Positions 7,211-16,722 of a DNA stretch of 37,602 nt are shown one piece after another. Each line of letters begins with the position of its first letter. Position 1 is the stretch's first letter. Source of the DNA: an uncultured Collinsella sp. Lineage in GTDB: Bacteria > Actinomycetota > Coriobacteriia > Coriobacteriales > Coriobacteriaceae. Made by a program: the position numbers and the translations under genes. The notes under the pieces are model-generated. The model worked only from the letters and a program-made list of their open reading frames with translations, ran no database searches and was not told the DNA's origin. The DNA is taken from the NCBI GenBank assembly GCA_902479135.1, contig CABSNU010000021.1:1-37602 (forward strand). The letters are read 5' to 3'.

Positions 7211-9523
7211 ATGGCTGGTAATCACTTTAAGGGCAGCGATAGCGGCCGTCCTGCAGTTCCGCCGCGTCCGAACGGGGCTGGTAAGGCCGGCACGCCGGGC
7301 GGCGCTGGACAGGGCGGTTCCGGTAAGCGCGTGTCCCCGGGCGAGACGGCGATGTTTACCGCTCTGTACGAGCAGTCACAAAAGGCAAAAAAGACCGGCC
7401 GTGCAAGAGGGAATGTCTTTGCGGGCGGTGCAACCTCCGCGTCGCGGCCGAGTGGGGCTCCTTCGGTACCCGCGAACAACGCAGGTGCTACCAACGCCGC
7501 GAATGCCGCCGGCAACGTTAATGCCGGCAAGGCCGCCAACAATACTCCCTCTGCCGGTGGCGCGGGGCTTACGGGTAACCTTGGCACGATTTACACCGGC
7601 GCCTCCGAGACTGGCACGTTCGCCCGCCTGGATGATAGCGGTGCCGAGTTTGCGGGCTCGGGTTCCAAGGAAGATTATTACGATTTTGGCTTGAACTACG
7701 GTAGCGACGCTTCGTCGAGTTCGACCTCTGACGGTCTGGTCCGTCATCGCCATCGCAAGGGCGAGCGCAAAAAGCGTCACACCGGCGCCATTATTGCCGC
7801 TGTGGTCGCGGTGCTTCTCGTTGCGCTTGGCGCAAGCGGCTTGATGCTGCTTAACTCGGCAAAGACCGTAAAGAGTGAAGCGAAGGAGGCTGTCGAGATC
7901 GTCGGTGGCCTTAAGGACAAGGTCACGTCGGGCGATTTTTCGACGCTGCCTGACGACGCGAAGAAGATCGATGAGCTCTGCGACAGCATGAAGGCGGAGA
8001 CCTCGAGCCCGCTGTGGACGGCGGCTTCGTTTATCCCGGTGTATGGCAGCGATATCAATGCGGCCCGCACCATGATTGACGCCCTGTCCGATGTCTCGAG
8101 CAACGCGCTGGTTCCCATGGCCGACAACCTTTCGCAGGCCACGCCCGGCAAGCTGTTCCAGGACGGCATGATTAACGTGTCCGCGCTACAGGCGGTCGCC
8201 GATTCGCTTTCCAGCAGCTCGAAGGTGTTCAAGAGCGCCAACGAGAAGGTCCAGGGCATTGGCGATACTCATATTTCCCAGGTGACCGAGCTGGTCGATA
8301 AGGCCAAGGACGGCTTTGCCACCCTCAACGGCGCGGTTGACGCGGCGGAGAAGGTCGCCCCCGTCCTTCCCCAGATGCTCGGCGCCAACGGCCAGACGCG
8401 CAACTACCTTATGTACGCCATGAACAACGTCGAGATTCGTGCTTGCGGCGGCTTTGGCGGTTCGCAGGGCCTGATTTCGGTCACTGACGGCCAGATGTCG
8501 ATTGGCGAGTTTGTTCCCCGCATTGGACTCAGCGAGGATGAGGCAGTCGAGAGCGTCGACGAAGAGGACGAGGCGCTGTTCGGCAACCACAGTAACCTGT
8601 ACAACTCGGGTAACACCTATTCGCCCGACTGGCCGCGCAACTCGCAGCGTGTCGCAGCCCTGTGGAAATCTCAGTATGGCCAAGACGTTGATGGCGTCAT
8701 CGGTATCGACCCGGTGTTCCTGCAGTATCTGCTGGGCCTTGTCGGTAATGTCTCGCTGCCCGATGGCACAGTTGTCGACGGCACCAATGCGGCCAAGGTC
8801 CTCATGCACGACGTGTACTGGAACTATCCGGTCGAGGAGTCGGACGGCATCTTTGCAGCCGTTGCCAGCGCCGCCTTCGACAAGATTCTCGGCGGCATCG
8901 GTGATGTTGATGTTACGAAGCTCGTCAGCGCCGTTGAGCGCGGTGCCGAAGAGGGCCGCCTGATCGCGTGGATGAAAAACGACGACGAGCAGAACGCTAT
9001 CAAGGAAATGAACATCGACGCCTCGCTGCCCGATCCGGACGACCCGAGCGAGGATCCCGTTGCCGGTGTCTACTTTAACAACCTGAGCTTCTCCAAGCTC
9101 GATTGGTACCTCAACGCCGATACGCAGATTGGCCAGGGCGTGAAGAACGGCGACGGCACGTGCTCCTATCGCATCACCGTTACCCTGACGAACATCATGA
9201 CGCAGGAGGAGGCCGGCAAGCTGCCCGACTACGTCGCGGCGAGCGCACCCGATGCCGCGCGCGACGACGAGCGTCTGAATGTCTCACTGTTTGCCCCGAC
9301 GGGCGGCAACATCAGTGACCTTACGGTTGAGGGCACCCAGTTTGGTCTTGGTGCCACTACGTGGCATGGAATCCCCTTCTATTCGGGCACCGTTGACCTG
9401 CATGCTGGCGAGACGACGACGATCACGTATACGCTGACCACGTCGGCCGAGGCGGGGGACAAGCCGCTTACGCTGCGTCAGACTCCTACATGCCAGGCGG
9501 CTCGCGACAGCGCGTCGGCGTAG
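7211..9523 (+). CDS. DUF4012 surface-anchored protein
   Basis: The start at 7211 follows GAGGA by 7 nt; an earlier in-frame start at 7184 adds nine residues without a site. The product is 770 aa. The first about 190 residues are Gly/Ala/Asn/Ser-rich and low complexity, ending in a basic stretch (RHRHRKGERKKRHTG). One membrane segment follows (AAVVAVLLVALGASGLMLL, about 197-215). The exported remainder has the DUF4012 signature at about residues 400-440 (YLMYAMNNVEIRACGGFGG) and another conserved part near 500 (IGIDPVFLQYLLGLVG). DUF4012 proteins of Gram-positives are thought to act at the cell envelope, but their reaction is not known. A terminator-like hairpin follows. Confidence 0.88.
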   Translation: MAGNHFKGSDSGRPAVPPRPNGAGKAGTPGGAGQGGSGKRVSPGETAMFTALYEQSQKAKKTGRARGNVFAGGATSASRPSGAPSVPANNAGATNAANAAGNVNAGKAANNTPSAGGAGLTGNLGTIYTGASETGTFARLDDSGAEFAGSGSKEDYYDFGLNYGSDASSSSTSDGLVRHRHRKGERKKRHTGAIIAAVVAVLLVALGASGLMLLNSAKTVKSEAKEAVEIVGGLKDKVTSGDFSTLPDDAKKIDELCDSMKAETSSPLWTAASFIPVYGSDINAARTMIDALSDVSSNALVPMADNLSQATPGKLFQDGMINVSALQAVADSLSSSSKVFKSANEKVQGIGDTHISQVTELVDKAKDGFATLNGAVDAAEKVAPVLPQMLGANGQTRNYLMYAMNNVEIRACGGFGGSQGLISVTDGQMSIGEFVPRIGLSEDEAVESVDEEDEALFGNHSNLYNSGNTYSPDWPRNSQRVAALWKSQYGQDVDGVIGIDPVFLQYLLGLVGNVSLPDGTVVDGTNAAKVLMHDVYWNYPVEESDGIFAAVASAAFDKILGGIGDVDVTKLVSAVERGAEEGRLIAWMKNDDEQNAIKEMNIDASLPDPDDPSEDPVAGVYFNNLSFSKLDWYLNADTQIGQGVKNGDGTCSYRITVTLTNIMTQEEAGKLPDYVAASAPDAARDDERLNVSLFAPTGGNISDLTVEGTQFGLGATTWHGIPFYSGTVDLHAGETTTITYTLTTSAEAGDKPLTLRQTPTCQAARDSASA

Positions 9524-9560
9524 GGTTTTTCTGGTAGCGCAGATAATCGAGTACCATTTT

Positions 9561-9593
9561 GGGGCGGACAGGCAATCTGTTCGCCCCTATTTT
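9561..9593 (+). terminator. Terminator-like hairpin between the DUF4012 gene and glmM
   Basis: GGGGCGGACAG (9561-9571) pairs with CTGTTCGCCCC (9577-9587) with one G-U pair and a 5-nt loop, followed by TATTTT. Only 13 nt separate the T tract from the glmM start codon, so it could act as a leaky terminator or attenuator for glmM. Confidence 0.7.
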
Positions 9594-9606
9594 GTAAGGA
9601 GAGCGC

Positions 9607-10938
9607 ATGAAGTACTTTGGCACCGACGGCTTTCGCGGTGAGGCCAACGTTGGGCTGACGGTAGAGCACGCTTATAAGATTGGCCGTTTTGTGGGCTGGT
9701 ATTACGGCGCCAACCGCAGTGCTAAGGCGCGCGTCATCGTGGGCAAGGACACACGCCGCTCGAGTTATATGTTCGAGGCGGCGCTGGTGAGCGGCTTGGT
9801 CGCGAGCGGCGCGGACGCCTATATGCTGCACGTGATCCCCACTCCGGGCGTGGCGCATCAGACCGTGGAGGGCTGCTTCGATTGCGGCATCATGATCAGC
9901 GCGAGCCACAACCCGTTTTGCGATAACGGCATTAAGCTCGTCAACAGCGACGGCTTTAAGATGGACGAGGACGTGCTGGAGCTCATCGAGGATTACATCG
10001 ATGGCAAGAGCGAAGTTCCGCTGGCCACGGGCAACCACATCGGCGCCACGGTGGACTACATGCAGGGCCGCAACCGCTACATTGCTTCGCTCATCGCAAG
10101 TGCGAACTTTTCGCTGCAGGGCGTCAAGATCGGCATCGACTGCGCCAACGGTTCGGCATCCTCGGTGGCCAAGCCGGTGTTCGACGCGCTGGGCGCCGAC
10201 GTGCGCGTGATCAACGCCGCGCCCGATGGCTTTAACATCAACGTCGACTGCGGCTCCACGCATATGGAGCGCCTGCAGCGCCATGTGGTGGAGCAGGGCC
10301 TGGATGTGGGATTTGCCTACGACGGCGATGCCGACCGCTGCCTGGCCGTGGACGAGCGCGGCCGCGTGGTCGACGGCGACCAGATCCTGTACGTGTGCGG
10401 CGTGTACCTGAACAAGCACGGGCGTCTCTCGGGCGGTACCGTGGTACCGACGATCGCCAGCAACTTTGGCCTGATCAAGTCGCTGGAGCTTGCCGGTCTG
10501 AGCGCCGTGACCAGCGGCGTGGGCGACCGTCACGTGTATGCCAAGATGCGCGAGGGCGGCTACAGCCTGGGCGGCGAGCAGACGGGCCATACGATCTTTG
10601 GCGATATCGAGCGCACGGGCGACGGCATTATGACCTCGCTGCGCGTGATGGAAGTGATCCGCGCCGAGCGCGAGACGCTCTCGCAGCTCACGGCTCCGTG
10701 CAAGCTGCTGCCGCAGGCGCAGGTGGCCGTGCACGTGGCGGACAAGGACGCCGCGCTCGAGAACATGGGCGTGCAGAACGCCATCGCCGAGGCCGAGGCT
10801 GCGCTGGCAGGCGAGGGCCGCGTGCTCGTACGCAAGAGCGGAACCGAGTCTGTGATTCGCGTTTTGGCCGAAGCCCCCGACCAAGCATCCGCCGATGCTG
10901 CCATGAAGCGCATCGCCGCCGCGCTGGAAGCTCTGTAA
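9607..10938 (+). CDS. glmM: Phosphoglucosamine mutase
   Basis: GlmM converts glucosamine-6-phosphate to glucosamine-1-phosphate, feeding UDP-GlcNAc for peptidoglycan. The 443-aa length is normal. All four functional loops are present: the phosphoserine loop ISASHNP (residues 98-104, catalytic Ser100), the Mg-binding DGDADR (239-244), the sugar-binding GGEQTGH (322-328) and the phosphate-binding RKSGTES (409-415). The N-terminal YFGTDGFRG distinguishes GlmM from phosphoglucomutase relatives. AAGGAG precedes the ATG. No promoter fits between the upstream hairpin and this start, so readthrough or a promoter before the hairpin is implied. Confidence 0.97.
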   Translation: MKYFGTDGFRGEANVGLTVEHAYKIGRFVGWYYGANRSAKARVIVGKDTRRSSYMFEAALVSGLVASGADAYMLHVIPTPGVAHQTVEGCFDCGIMISASHNPFCDNGIKLVNSDGFKMDEDVLELIEDYIDGKSEVPLATGNHIGATVDYMQGRNRYIASLIASANFSLQGVKIGIDCANGSASSVAKPVFDALGADVRVINAAPDGFNINVDCGSTHMERLQRHVVEQGLDVGFAYDGDADRCLAVDERGRVVDGDQILYVCGVYLNKHGRLSGGTVVPTIASNFGLIKSLELAGLSAVTSGVGDRHVYAKMREGGYSLGGEQTGHTIFGDIERTGDGIMTSLRVMEVIRAERETLSQLTAPCKLLPQAQVAVHVADKDAALENMGVQNAIAEAEAALAGEGRVLVRKSGTESVIRVLAEAPDQASADAAMKRIAAALEAL

Positions 10939-10974
10939 GGTAGTCATTGGGGACGTTCTTAAACGACTAGGTGG

Positions 10975-11013
10975 AAAGGGGGCGCCGCGGATTGGTTCCG
11001 CGGCGCCCCCTTT
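10975..11013. terminator. Bidirectional terminator between glmM and the M32 carboxypeptidase gene
   Basis: GGGGGCGCCGCGG (10978-10990) and CCGCGGCGCCCCC (10998-11010) form a perfect 13-bp stem with a 7-nt loop. It is flanked by AAA on the left and TTT on the right, so it can serve both convergent genes. Confidence 0.85.
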
Positions 11014-11035
11014 GCGTTGGCGTGTCGGTTATGCC

Positions 11036-12610
11036 TTACAGCTCGTAGAGCGTGGTGAACTTGTCCTGTAGGTAGCTGCAGTAGTAGCGGGCGTCAAAGG
11101 CCATACCGCAGGCGTCCTTGATGAGTTCCGGCGCGTCCTTGGCGCGGCCCCACTGCCAAATGTGCTCGCCCAGCCAGGCGCGGACGGGTGTCAGGTCGCC
11201 GCTCGCGCAGGCGCCGGTAAGGTCGACGCCGTCGCGGCACATGGCCGGCACAAACATGGCGTCGTAGGCGCTGCCCAGCGCATAGGTGGGGAAGTAGCCA
11301 AACGAACCGCCGCTCCAGTGCGTATCCTGCAGGCACCCGTGCGTGTCGTCGGGAACGGGAATGCCCAGGTACTCGTTCATAAAGCGGTTCCAAAGCGCGG
11401 GGATGTCCTTGGCCGTGGCCTCGCCGGCAAACAGCATGCGCTCGATCTCGTAGCGCACCATAACGTGCAGCGGATAGGTGAGCTCGTCCGCCTCGGTGCG
11501 GATCAGCGAAGGCTGCGCGATGTTCACGGCGTGGTAGAGCGTGTCCTCGTCGACGTCGCCGTAGACCTCGGGCGCGTGGCGGCGCAGCACCTCGAGCAGC
11601 GGTCCCATAAAGGCGCGGCTGCGACCCACGGTGTTCTCAAAGAAGCGGCTCTGGCTCTCGTGGATGCCCATGGAGGTGCCGCCCTCCAGGCACGTGCGCG
11701 CATAGGCGGGGTTCACGCCCAGCTCGTACATGGCGTGTCCCGCCTCGTGGATGATGCTGTAGACGTTGGAGATGCAATCGTCCTCGTAGATGTGCGTCGC
11801 GATGCGCGCATCGCCCACGGCAAAGCCCTCGCTAAACGGATGCTCGGTAAAGGCAAGCGTGGTGTCGTCCAGGTCCAGGCCGACGAGCTTCATAAGGTCG
11901 AAGCTCATGGCGCGCTGGGCGGCCTCGGGCACGCGGGCGTGCAAAAAGTCGGCATCGGGCTGCTGGCTGCGCTCGCCGATGGCGTGCACGAGCGGCACGA
12001 CCGTCGCCTTGACCTCATCGCAAAACGCATCGAAGCTCTTGGCGGAAAGGCCGCGCTCGTACTGGTCGAGCCAAACGTCGTATGGATCGCGCTTGGGGTC
12101 CATGAGCTCGGCCTGATGCTTAAGTTGGGCGACGATTCTATCCACATAGGTCTCAAAGCTCGCCCAGTCGTTGGCTGCCTTGGCCTTGTGCCACACGGCG
12201 TCCGCCTCGCAGGTGAGCCTGGTCCAGGCCTCGGCTTCTTCGGTGGGGATGGCACTGGCCTCACGTTGATCGCGGCCGAGCACACGGATCTCGTCGAGCA
12301 GCTGAGGGTCGTCGATTTTGCCGCCGGCGACGGTCTCGCGTGCTAACGAGCGTACGAGCTCAACGGACTTCTCGCTGGTCAGCAGCTTGTGATGCTCGCC
12401 GGCAAGCGTGCCCATGGAGTCGGCACGCGCTGCTGCGCCGTTGGCAGGAGCAATCGTCGCTCCATCGAACTCGGCAATCTTGAGCAGGTACTCGCGGGTC
12501 CACAGTTTGCCTTCGAGCTTGCGGAATTTTTTGACGGCCTTATCGACCTTGATACCTTTGGGCGTCTTGCCCGCCGCGGGCTTGGCCTTCTTATCGTACT
12601 TCTTTCCCAT
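11036..12610 (-). CDS. M32 family (Taq-type) metallocarboxypeptidase
   Basis: The 524-aa protein carries the zinc motif HEAGH at residues 288-292, preceded by YSIIHEAGHAMYELG, and the family motif GIHESQSRFFEN downstream, which supplies the third ligand region. IRTEADELTYPLHVMVRYEIE, in the C-terminal half, is also diagnostic. M32 enzymes are cytoplasmic and remove C-terminal residues broadly, except Pro. The first about 30 residues are a Lys-rich extension not usual in the family. AAGGA lies 7 nt before the ATG. The gene is divergent from the pheST T-box leader and convergent with glmM. Confidence 0.95.
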   Translation of the reverse strand: MGKKYDKKAKPAAGKTPKGIKVDKAVKKFRKLEGKLWTREYLLKIAEFDGATIAPANGAAARADSMGTLAGEHHKLLTSEKSVELVRSLARETVAGGKIDDPQLLDEIRVLGRDQREASAIPTEEAEAWTRLTCEADAVWHKAKAANDWASFETYVDRIVAQLKHQAELMDPKRDPYDVWLDQYERGLSAKSFDAFCDEVKATVVPLVHAIGERSQQPDADFLHARVPEAAQRAMSFDLMKLVGLDLDDTTLAFTEHPFSEGFAVGDARIATHIYEDDCISNVYSIIHEAGHAMYELGVNPAYARTCLEGGTSMGIHESQSRFFENTVGRSRAFMGPLLEVLRRHAPEVYGDVDEDTLYHAVNIAQPSLIRTEADELTYPLHVMVRYEIERMLFAGEATAKDIPALWNRFMNEYLGIPVPDDTHGCLQDTHWSGGSFGYFPTYALGSAYDAMFVPAMCRDGVDLTGACASGDLTPVRAWLGEHIWQWGRAKDAPELIKDACGMAFDARYYCSYLQDKFTTLYEL

Positions 12611-12729
12611 ACCTATATCCTTGATCTCGCAGACCGGACGCCACGGGTGGGCGTGCGGCCAGTTTGCACAGCTACCTGCCTTGTACCCAGTGCGAACAAA
12701 ACGGAACGCGGCGATGTGCTCGCGAAATG

Positions 12730-12738
12730 TGTTATCCT
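12730..12738 (+). promoter_or_regulatory. Extended -10 promoter for the pheST T-box transcript
   Basis: TG-T-TATCCT forms an extended -10 element; the predicted transcription start near 12745 coincides with the 5' end of the T-box leader. No strong -35 is seen, which is acceptable with an extended -10. Confidence 0.5.
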
Positions 12739-12744
12739 ATAGCC

Positions 12745-13030
12745 CAATGCGTTGACGGAGAGGGTTTTGCCCGCCGCGTCGCCGGCAAGAGAGGGAAGGT
12801 CATGGGCTGCGAGCCTTCCTGCGGTGACAAGGGCCAAGCGTTCACTCCCGAGCAGCGACCTCAACGGGCACGCGGCCAGCGGCGGCGAAGCCCCAGTAGG
12901 GAAGCCGTGAGCCTCGCGACAAGGGGCACAGAGTGGGCGCGGCGGGCCAGACATCCGCCGGGTCAAACAAGGTGGTACCGCGGAATTCAACCGTCCTTGG
13001 GCAATGCACATGCCCGAGGGCGGTTTTTTT
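12745..13030 (+). promoter_or_regulatory. T-box leader, phenylalanine specific, controlling pheST
   Basis: A T-box binds uncharged tRNA and stops the leader terminator from forming. The T-box sequence AAGGTGGTACCGCGG lies at 12969-12983, including the UGGN element that pairs with the tRNA acceptor end. Stem I is recognisable from AGAGAGGG, the apical GGCTGCGAGCC and the closing 3' arm. The likely specifier is TTC at 12841-12843 (phenylalanine), followed by A and then CTCCCGAG. A terminator hairpin ends the leader. Specifier, tRNA identity and downstream genes agree. The coordinates of the 5' end are inferred. Confidence 0.92.
12991..13030 (+). terminator. T-box leader terminator
   Basis: CCGTCCTTGGGC (12991-13002) pairs fully with GCCCGAGGGCGG (13012-13023), allowing G-U pairs, with a 9-nt loop and then seven T residues. 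The left arm can instead pair with the T-box region to form the antiterminator. Confidence 0.9.
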
Positions 13031-13116
13031 ATTACCGAACCGGGCCGCGTTTTCACAACGCCAGACGGTGGCAGCCGCCTCGGCAAACGGAGAGCGCGAG
13101 AGACGAAAGGGAAGAC

Positions 13117-14193
13117 ATGAGTCTGATTGATGATCTGGTCAAACTCGAGGAAGAGGCCAAGGAGCTCGTCGCAGGCGCCGACGACGCAGCCAAGCTCGAG
13201 GCTGCGCGCGTTGAGCTGCTCGGCCGCAAGGGCCGCATCACCGGCCTGATGCGCATGATGGGCAAGCTCGCCCCCGAGGATCGTCCCGTGATGGGCAAGC
13301 GAGCCAACGAGATGCGCCAACTGATTGAGGGCATGCTCGACGAGCGCAACACCGAGATGAAGGCCGCCGCCCTCAAGCGCGCACTGGAGCACGACGCCGT
13401 CGACATCACGCTGCCGGGCATCCGTCCGCAGATCGGCCACCAGCACCTGATCAAGCAGATCATCGAGGAGGCCGAGGACATCTTCTGCGGCATCGGCTAC
13501 ACCGTCGAGTCCGGCCCCATGGTCGACACCTCCTACTACAACTTCACCGCGCTCAACGCTCCCATGGATCACCCGAGCCGCTCGGCCCGCGATACCTTCT
13601 ACGTGGTCGACAACAACCCCGGCAGCGTCGCGCACCCCGAGGCTCACGCCCACGGCGAGTCCGACGTGCTGCTGCGCACCCAGACCTCGGGCGTGCAGAT
13701 CCACACCATGGAGTCGCAGAAGCCGCCCATCTACATGATCTGCCCGGGCACCGTCTACCGTCCCGACACGGCCGATGCCTGCCACCTTCCGCAGTTCAAC
13801 CAGATCGAGGGCCTGGTCGTCGACGAGGGCATCACCTTTGGCGACCTGAAGGGCACGCTCGACTACTTTGTTAAGTGCATGTTTGGCGAGGATCGCAAGA
13901 CGCGTTACCGCCCGCACTTCTTCCCCTTCACCGAGCCCAGCTGCGAGGTGGACGTGAGCTGCCACGTGTGCGGCGGCAAGGGCTGCAACTTCTGCAAGCA
14001 CAGCGGCTGGATCGAGATCTTGGGCTGCGGCATGGTCGACCCCAACGTCCTGATCAACTGCGGCATCGACCCCGAGAAGTACACCGGCTTCGCCTTTGGT
14101 ATTGGCGCCGAGCGCGTCGCGGCCCTGCGCTACGACCTGCCCGACCTGCGCACGTTGATGACTGGTGATATGCGTTTCCTTAACCAGTTCTAG
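13117..14193 (+). CDS. pheS: Phenylalanyl-tRNA synthetase alpha subunit
   Basis: PheS holds the class II catalytic core of the (alpha-beta)2 enzyme that charges tRNA-Phe. I start at ATG 13117, after GAAAGGGAAG; the open frame extends further upstream only because the T-box happens to be open. The 358-aa product has an N-terminal coiled coil (about 1-85) for tRNA contact. The motif FTEPSCEVDVSCHVCGGKGC near residues 270-290 has the extra cysteines (CHVCGGKGCNFC) often found in bacterial PheS. Motif 3 GIGAERVAALRYDLPDLR ends the protein. pheT follows after 63 nt and is surely co-transcribed. Confidence 0.97.
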   Translation: MSLIDDLVKLEEEAKELVAGADDAAKLEAARVELLGRKGRITGLMRMMGKLAPEDRPVMGKRANEMRQLIEGMLDERNTEMKAAALKRALEHDAVDITLPGIRPQIGHQHLIKQIIEEAEDIFCGIGYTVESGPMVDTSYYNFTALNAPMDHPSRSARDTFYVVDNNPGSVAHPEAHAHGESDVLLRTQTSGVQIHTMESQKPPIYMICPGTVYRPDTADACHLPQFNQIEGLVVDEGITFGDLKGTLDYFVKCMFGEDRKTRYRPHFFPFTEPSCEVDVSCHVCGGKGCNFCKHSGWIEILGCGMVDPNVLINCGIDPEKYTGFAFGIGAERVAALRYDLPDLRTLMTGDMRFLNQF

Positions 14194-14256
14194 AACGCTT
14201 TCTTCTTAGTTGCAGTTTCCGGCTTAAAGCCGCATTTATGAAAGGAGACCAGTTAG

Positions 14257-16710
14257 ATGCGCGTTTCTTACGACTGGCTCAAGACCATGATCGATATTCC
14301 GGAGGATCCCAAGACCCTTTCGGACGAATATATCCGCACCGGCACCGAGGTCGAGGCGATCGACACCGTGGGCGAGTCTTTCGACCACGTGGTGACCGCC
14401 AAGGTGCTCACCAAGACCCCGCACCCCGATAGCGACCACATGTATGTGTGCTCGGTCGACGTGGGCGACAAGAACCTCGACGCCGACGGCAACCCCGCTC
14501 CGCTGCAGATCGTCTGCGGCGCGCAGAACTTCGAGGCCGGCGACCACATCGTCACGGCCATGATCGGCGCCGTTCTGCCCGGCGACGTCAAGATCAAGAA
14601 GAGCAAGCTCCGCGGCGTCGTGTCCATGGGCATGAACTGCTCCGCACGCGAGCTCGGCCTGGGCGGCGACCACTCCGGCATCATGATTCTGCCCGAGGAC
14701 ACGCCCTGCGGCATGCCGTTTGCCGAGTACGTGGGCTCGAGCGACACCGTGCTCGACTGCGAGATCACACCCAACCGTCCCGACTGCCTGTCCATGATCG
14801 GCATGGCCCGCGAGACCGGCGCCATCTTCGACCGCGATTTCCACGTTGAACTGCCCGCCATCAAGGCCGAGTCCGGCCGCGCGACCGACGACGAGCTTTC
14901 CGTCGAGATCGCCGACGAGGGCCTGTGCGACCGCTACGTCGCCCGCATCGTGCGCAACGTGAAGGTCGGCCCGTCGCCCGACTGGATGGTCAAGCGCCTC
15001 AACGCCCTGGGCGTGCGCCCGCACAACAACATCGTCGACATCACCAACTACGTGATGATGCTCACCGGTCAGCCGCTGCACGCCTTTGACCTGGACACCT
15101 TTGCCGAGCGCGAGGGCAGGCGTCGCGTGGTGGTTCGCGCCGCCCAGCAGGATGAGAAATTCACGACGCTCGACGGCGAGGAGCGCACGCTCGACGCCGG
15201 CATGGGCCTGATCACCGACGGCGAGCGCCCCGTGGCGCTGGCCGGCGTTATGGGCGGCATGGATTCCGAGATCGAGGACGACACCGTTGACGTGATGGTC
15301 GAGAGCGCCTGCTTCAACGCCGGTCGCACCTCGCACACCAGCCGCGATCTGTCGCTGATCTCCGATGCCTCCATTCGCTTTGAGCGTCAGGTTGACGAGA
15401 CCGGCTGCGTGGATGTCGCCAACGTTACCTGCGCGCTCATCGAGGAGATCGCCGGCGGCGAGGTTGCTCCCGGCTATGTCGACGTTTTCCCCGCGCCCAA
15501 GACCATCGACAGCATTAAGCTGCGCCTGGCCCGCGTGCACGCCATCTGCGGCGCCGACATCGAGCCCGACTTTATCGAGCGTTCGCTCACCCGCCTGGGC
15601 TGCACCGTCGAGCGCGACGGCGAGGACTTTATGGTCACGCCTCCGAGCTTCCGCCCCGACCTGCCGCGCGAGATTGACCTGATCGAGGAGGTCCTGCGCC
15701 TGTGGGGCATGGGCCGCGTGACGGCGACCATCCCGGCTGCCAAGAACCACATCGGCGGCCTGACCCGCGAGCAGAAGCTCACCCGTAAGGTCGGCGAGAT
15801 CCTGCGCGCCTGCGGCCTCAACGAGACCACGACTTTTGGCTTTGCCGCCCCGGGCGACCTGGAGAAGATCGGTATGTCCACCGAGGGCCGCGGTTGCCCC
15901 GTGGTGCTCATGAACCCGCTGGTAGCCGAGCAGACCGAGATGCGTCGTTCGCTGCTGCCGGGCCTGCTGCAGTCCGTGGCCTACAACGAGGCCCACGGTA
16001 CGCCCAACGTGCACCTGTACGAGGTCGGCAGCCTGTTCCACGGTCGCGAGAACGCCAGCCTGCCCAAGGAGACCAAGTCCGTGGCGGGCGTGCTCTCGGG
16101 CCAGTGGAGCGAACAATCCTGGAACATGAAGTACCGCAAACTGCGCTTCTTCTTTGGCAAGGGCATTGTCGAGGAGCTGCTCGCCCAGCTGCGCATTGAG
16201 AAGGTTCGCTTCCGTCCCGTCGAGGGCGAGGGCTATGCCTTCCTGCAGCCGGGCCGTGCCGCTGAGGTCCTCTCGGGCGGCACCGTGCTGGGCTGGGTCG
16301 GCGAGATTCACCCCGAGGCGCGCGAGGCGATGGGTATCGATGAAGTCGTCGTTGCCTTTGAGCTCGATCTGGACAAGCTGATCAAGGGCGCCCGCAATCA
16401 GGAGAACTACCGCGAGTTCTCGCAGTACCCTGCTGTTGAGCACGACCTTGCTATCGTGGTCGACAACGCTGTGACCTGCGAGGATCTTGAGCGCCGTATT
16501 ACCAGCGCCGGCGGCAAACTGCTCGAGGGCGTGCGTCTGTTCGACGTCTACCGCGATCCCATCCGCATCGGAGCGGGCAAGAAGTCCATGGCCTTTGCGC
16601 TTACGTATCGCTCCGACGACCACACGCTCACCAGCGAAGAGGTCGAGAAGGCGCACCAGAAGATCGTCACCAAGGTGTGCAAGGGCGTAAACGGCGAGGT
16701 TCGCTCGTAA
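14257..16710 (+). CDS. pheT: Phenylalanyl-tRNA synthetase beta subunit
   Basis: The 817-aa length is normal for bacterial PheT. Domains in order: the tRNA-binding EMAP/OB domain at about 40-155 (HPDSDHMYVCSVDVG, QIVCGAQNF), the B3/B4 editing domain at about 210-390 (NIVDITNYVMMLTGQPLHAFD), the B5 domain at about 405-475, the catalytic-like core, and the C-terminal ferredoxin-fold anticodon-binding domain (about 720-815, starting FSQYPAVEHDLAIVVD). AAAGGAG precedes the ATG. The gene shares the T-box-controlled transcript with pheS. It is followed by a conserved 95-nt hairpin element instead of a normal terminator. Confidence 0.97.
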   Translation: MRVSYDWLKTMIDIPEDPKTLSDEYIRTGTEVEAIDTVGESFDHVVTAKVLTKTPHPDSDHMYVCSVDVGDKNLDADGNPAPLQIVCGAQNFEAGDHIVTAMIGAVLPGDVKIKKSKLRGVVSMGMNCSARELGLGGDHSGIMILPEDTPCGMPFAEYVGSSDTVLDCEITPNRPDCLSMIGMARETGAIFDRDFHVELPAIKAESGRATDDELSVEIADEGLCDRYVARIVRNVKVGPSPDWMVKRLNALGVRPHNNIVDITNYVMMLTGQPLHAFDLDTFAEREGRRRVVVRAAQQDEKFTTLDGEERTLDAGMGLITDGERPVALAGVMGGMDSEIEDDTVDVMVESACFNAGRTSHTSRDLSLISDASIRFERQVDETGCVDVANVTCALIEEIAGGEVAPGYVDVFPAPKTIDSIKLRLARVHAICGADIEPDFIERSLTRLGCTVERDGEDFMVTPPSFRPDLPREIDLIEEVLRLWGMGRVTATIPAAKNHIGGLTREQKLTRKVGEILRACGLNETTTFGFAAPGDLEKIGMSTEGRGCPVVLMNPLVAEQTEMRRSLLPGLLQSVAYNEAHGTPNVHLYEVGSLFHGRENASLPKETKSVAGVLSGQWSEQSWNMKYRKLRFFFGKGIVEELLAQLRIEKVRFRPVEGEGYAFLQPGRAAEVLSGGTVLGWVGEIHPEAREAMGIDEVVVAFELDLDKLIKGARNQENYREFSQYPAVEHDLAIVVDNAVTCEDLERRITSAGGKLLEGVRLFDVYRDPIRIGAGKKSMAFALTYRSDDHTLTSEEVEKAHQKIVTKVCKGVNGEVRS

Positions 16711-16722
16711 TCTTTGCCGTTC

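Noticed and set aside
9478..10947. Minus-strand open frame (489 codons) opposite glmM
   Set aside because: Shadow of glmM with His/Ala-rich, domain-free sequence.
12664..13116. Upstream extension of pheS
   Set aside because: The extension translates the T-box leader and its terminator; a good start and ribosome binding site exist at 13117.
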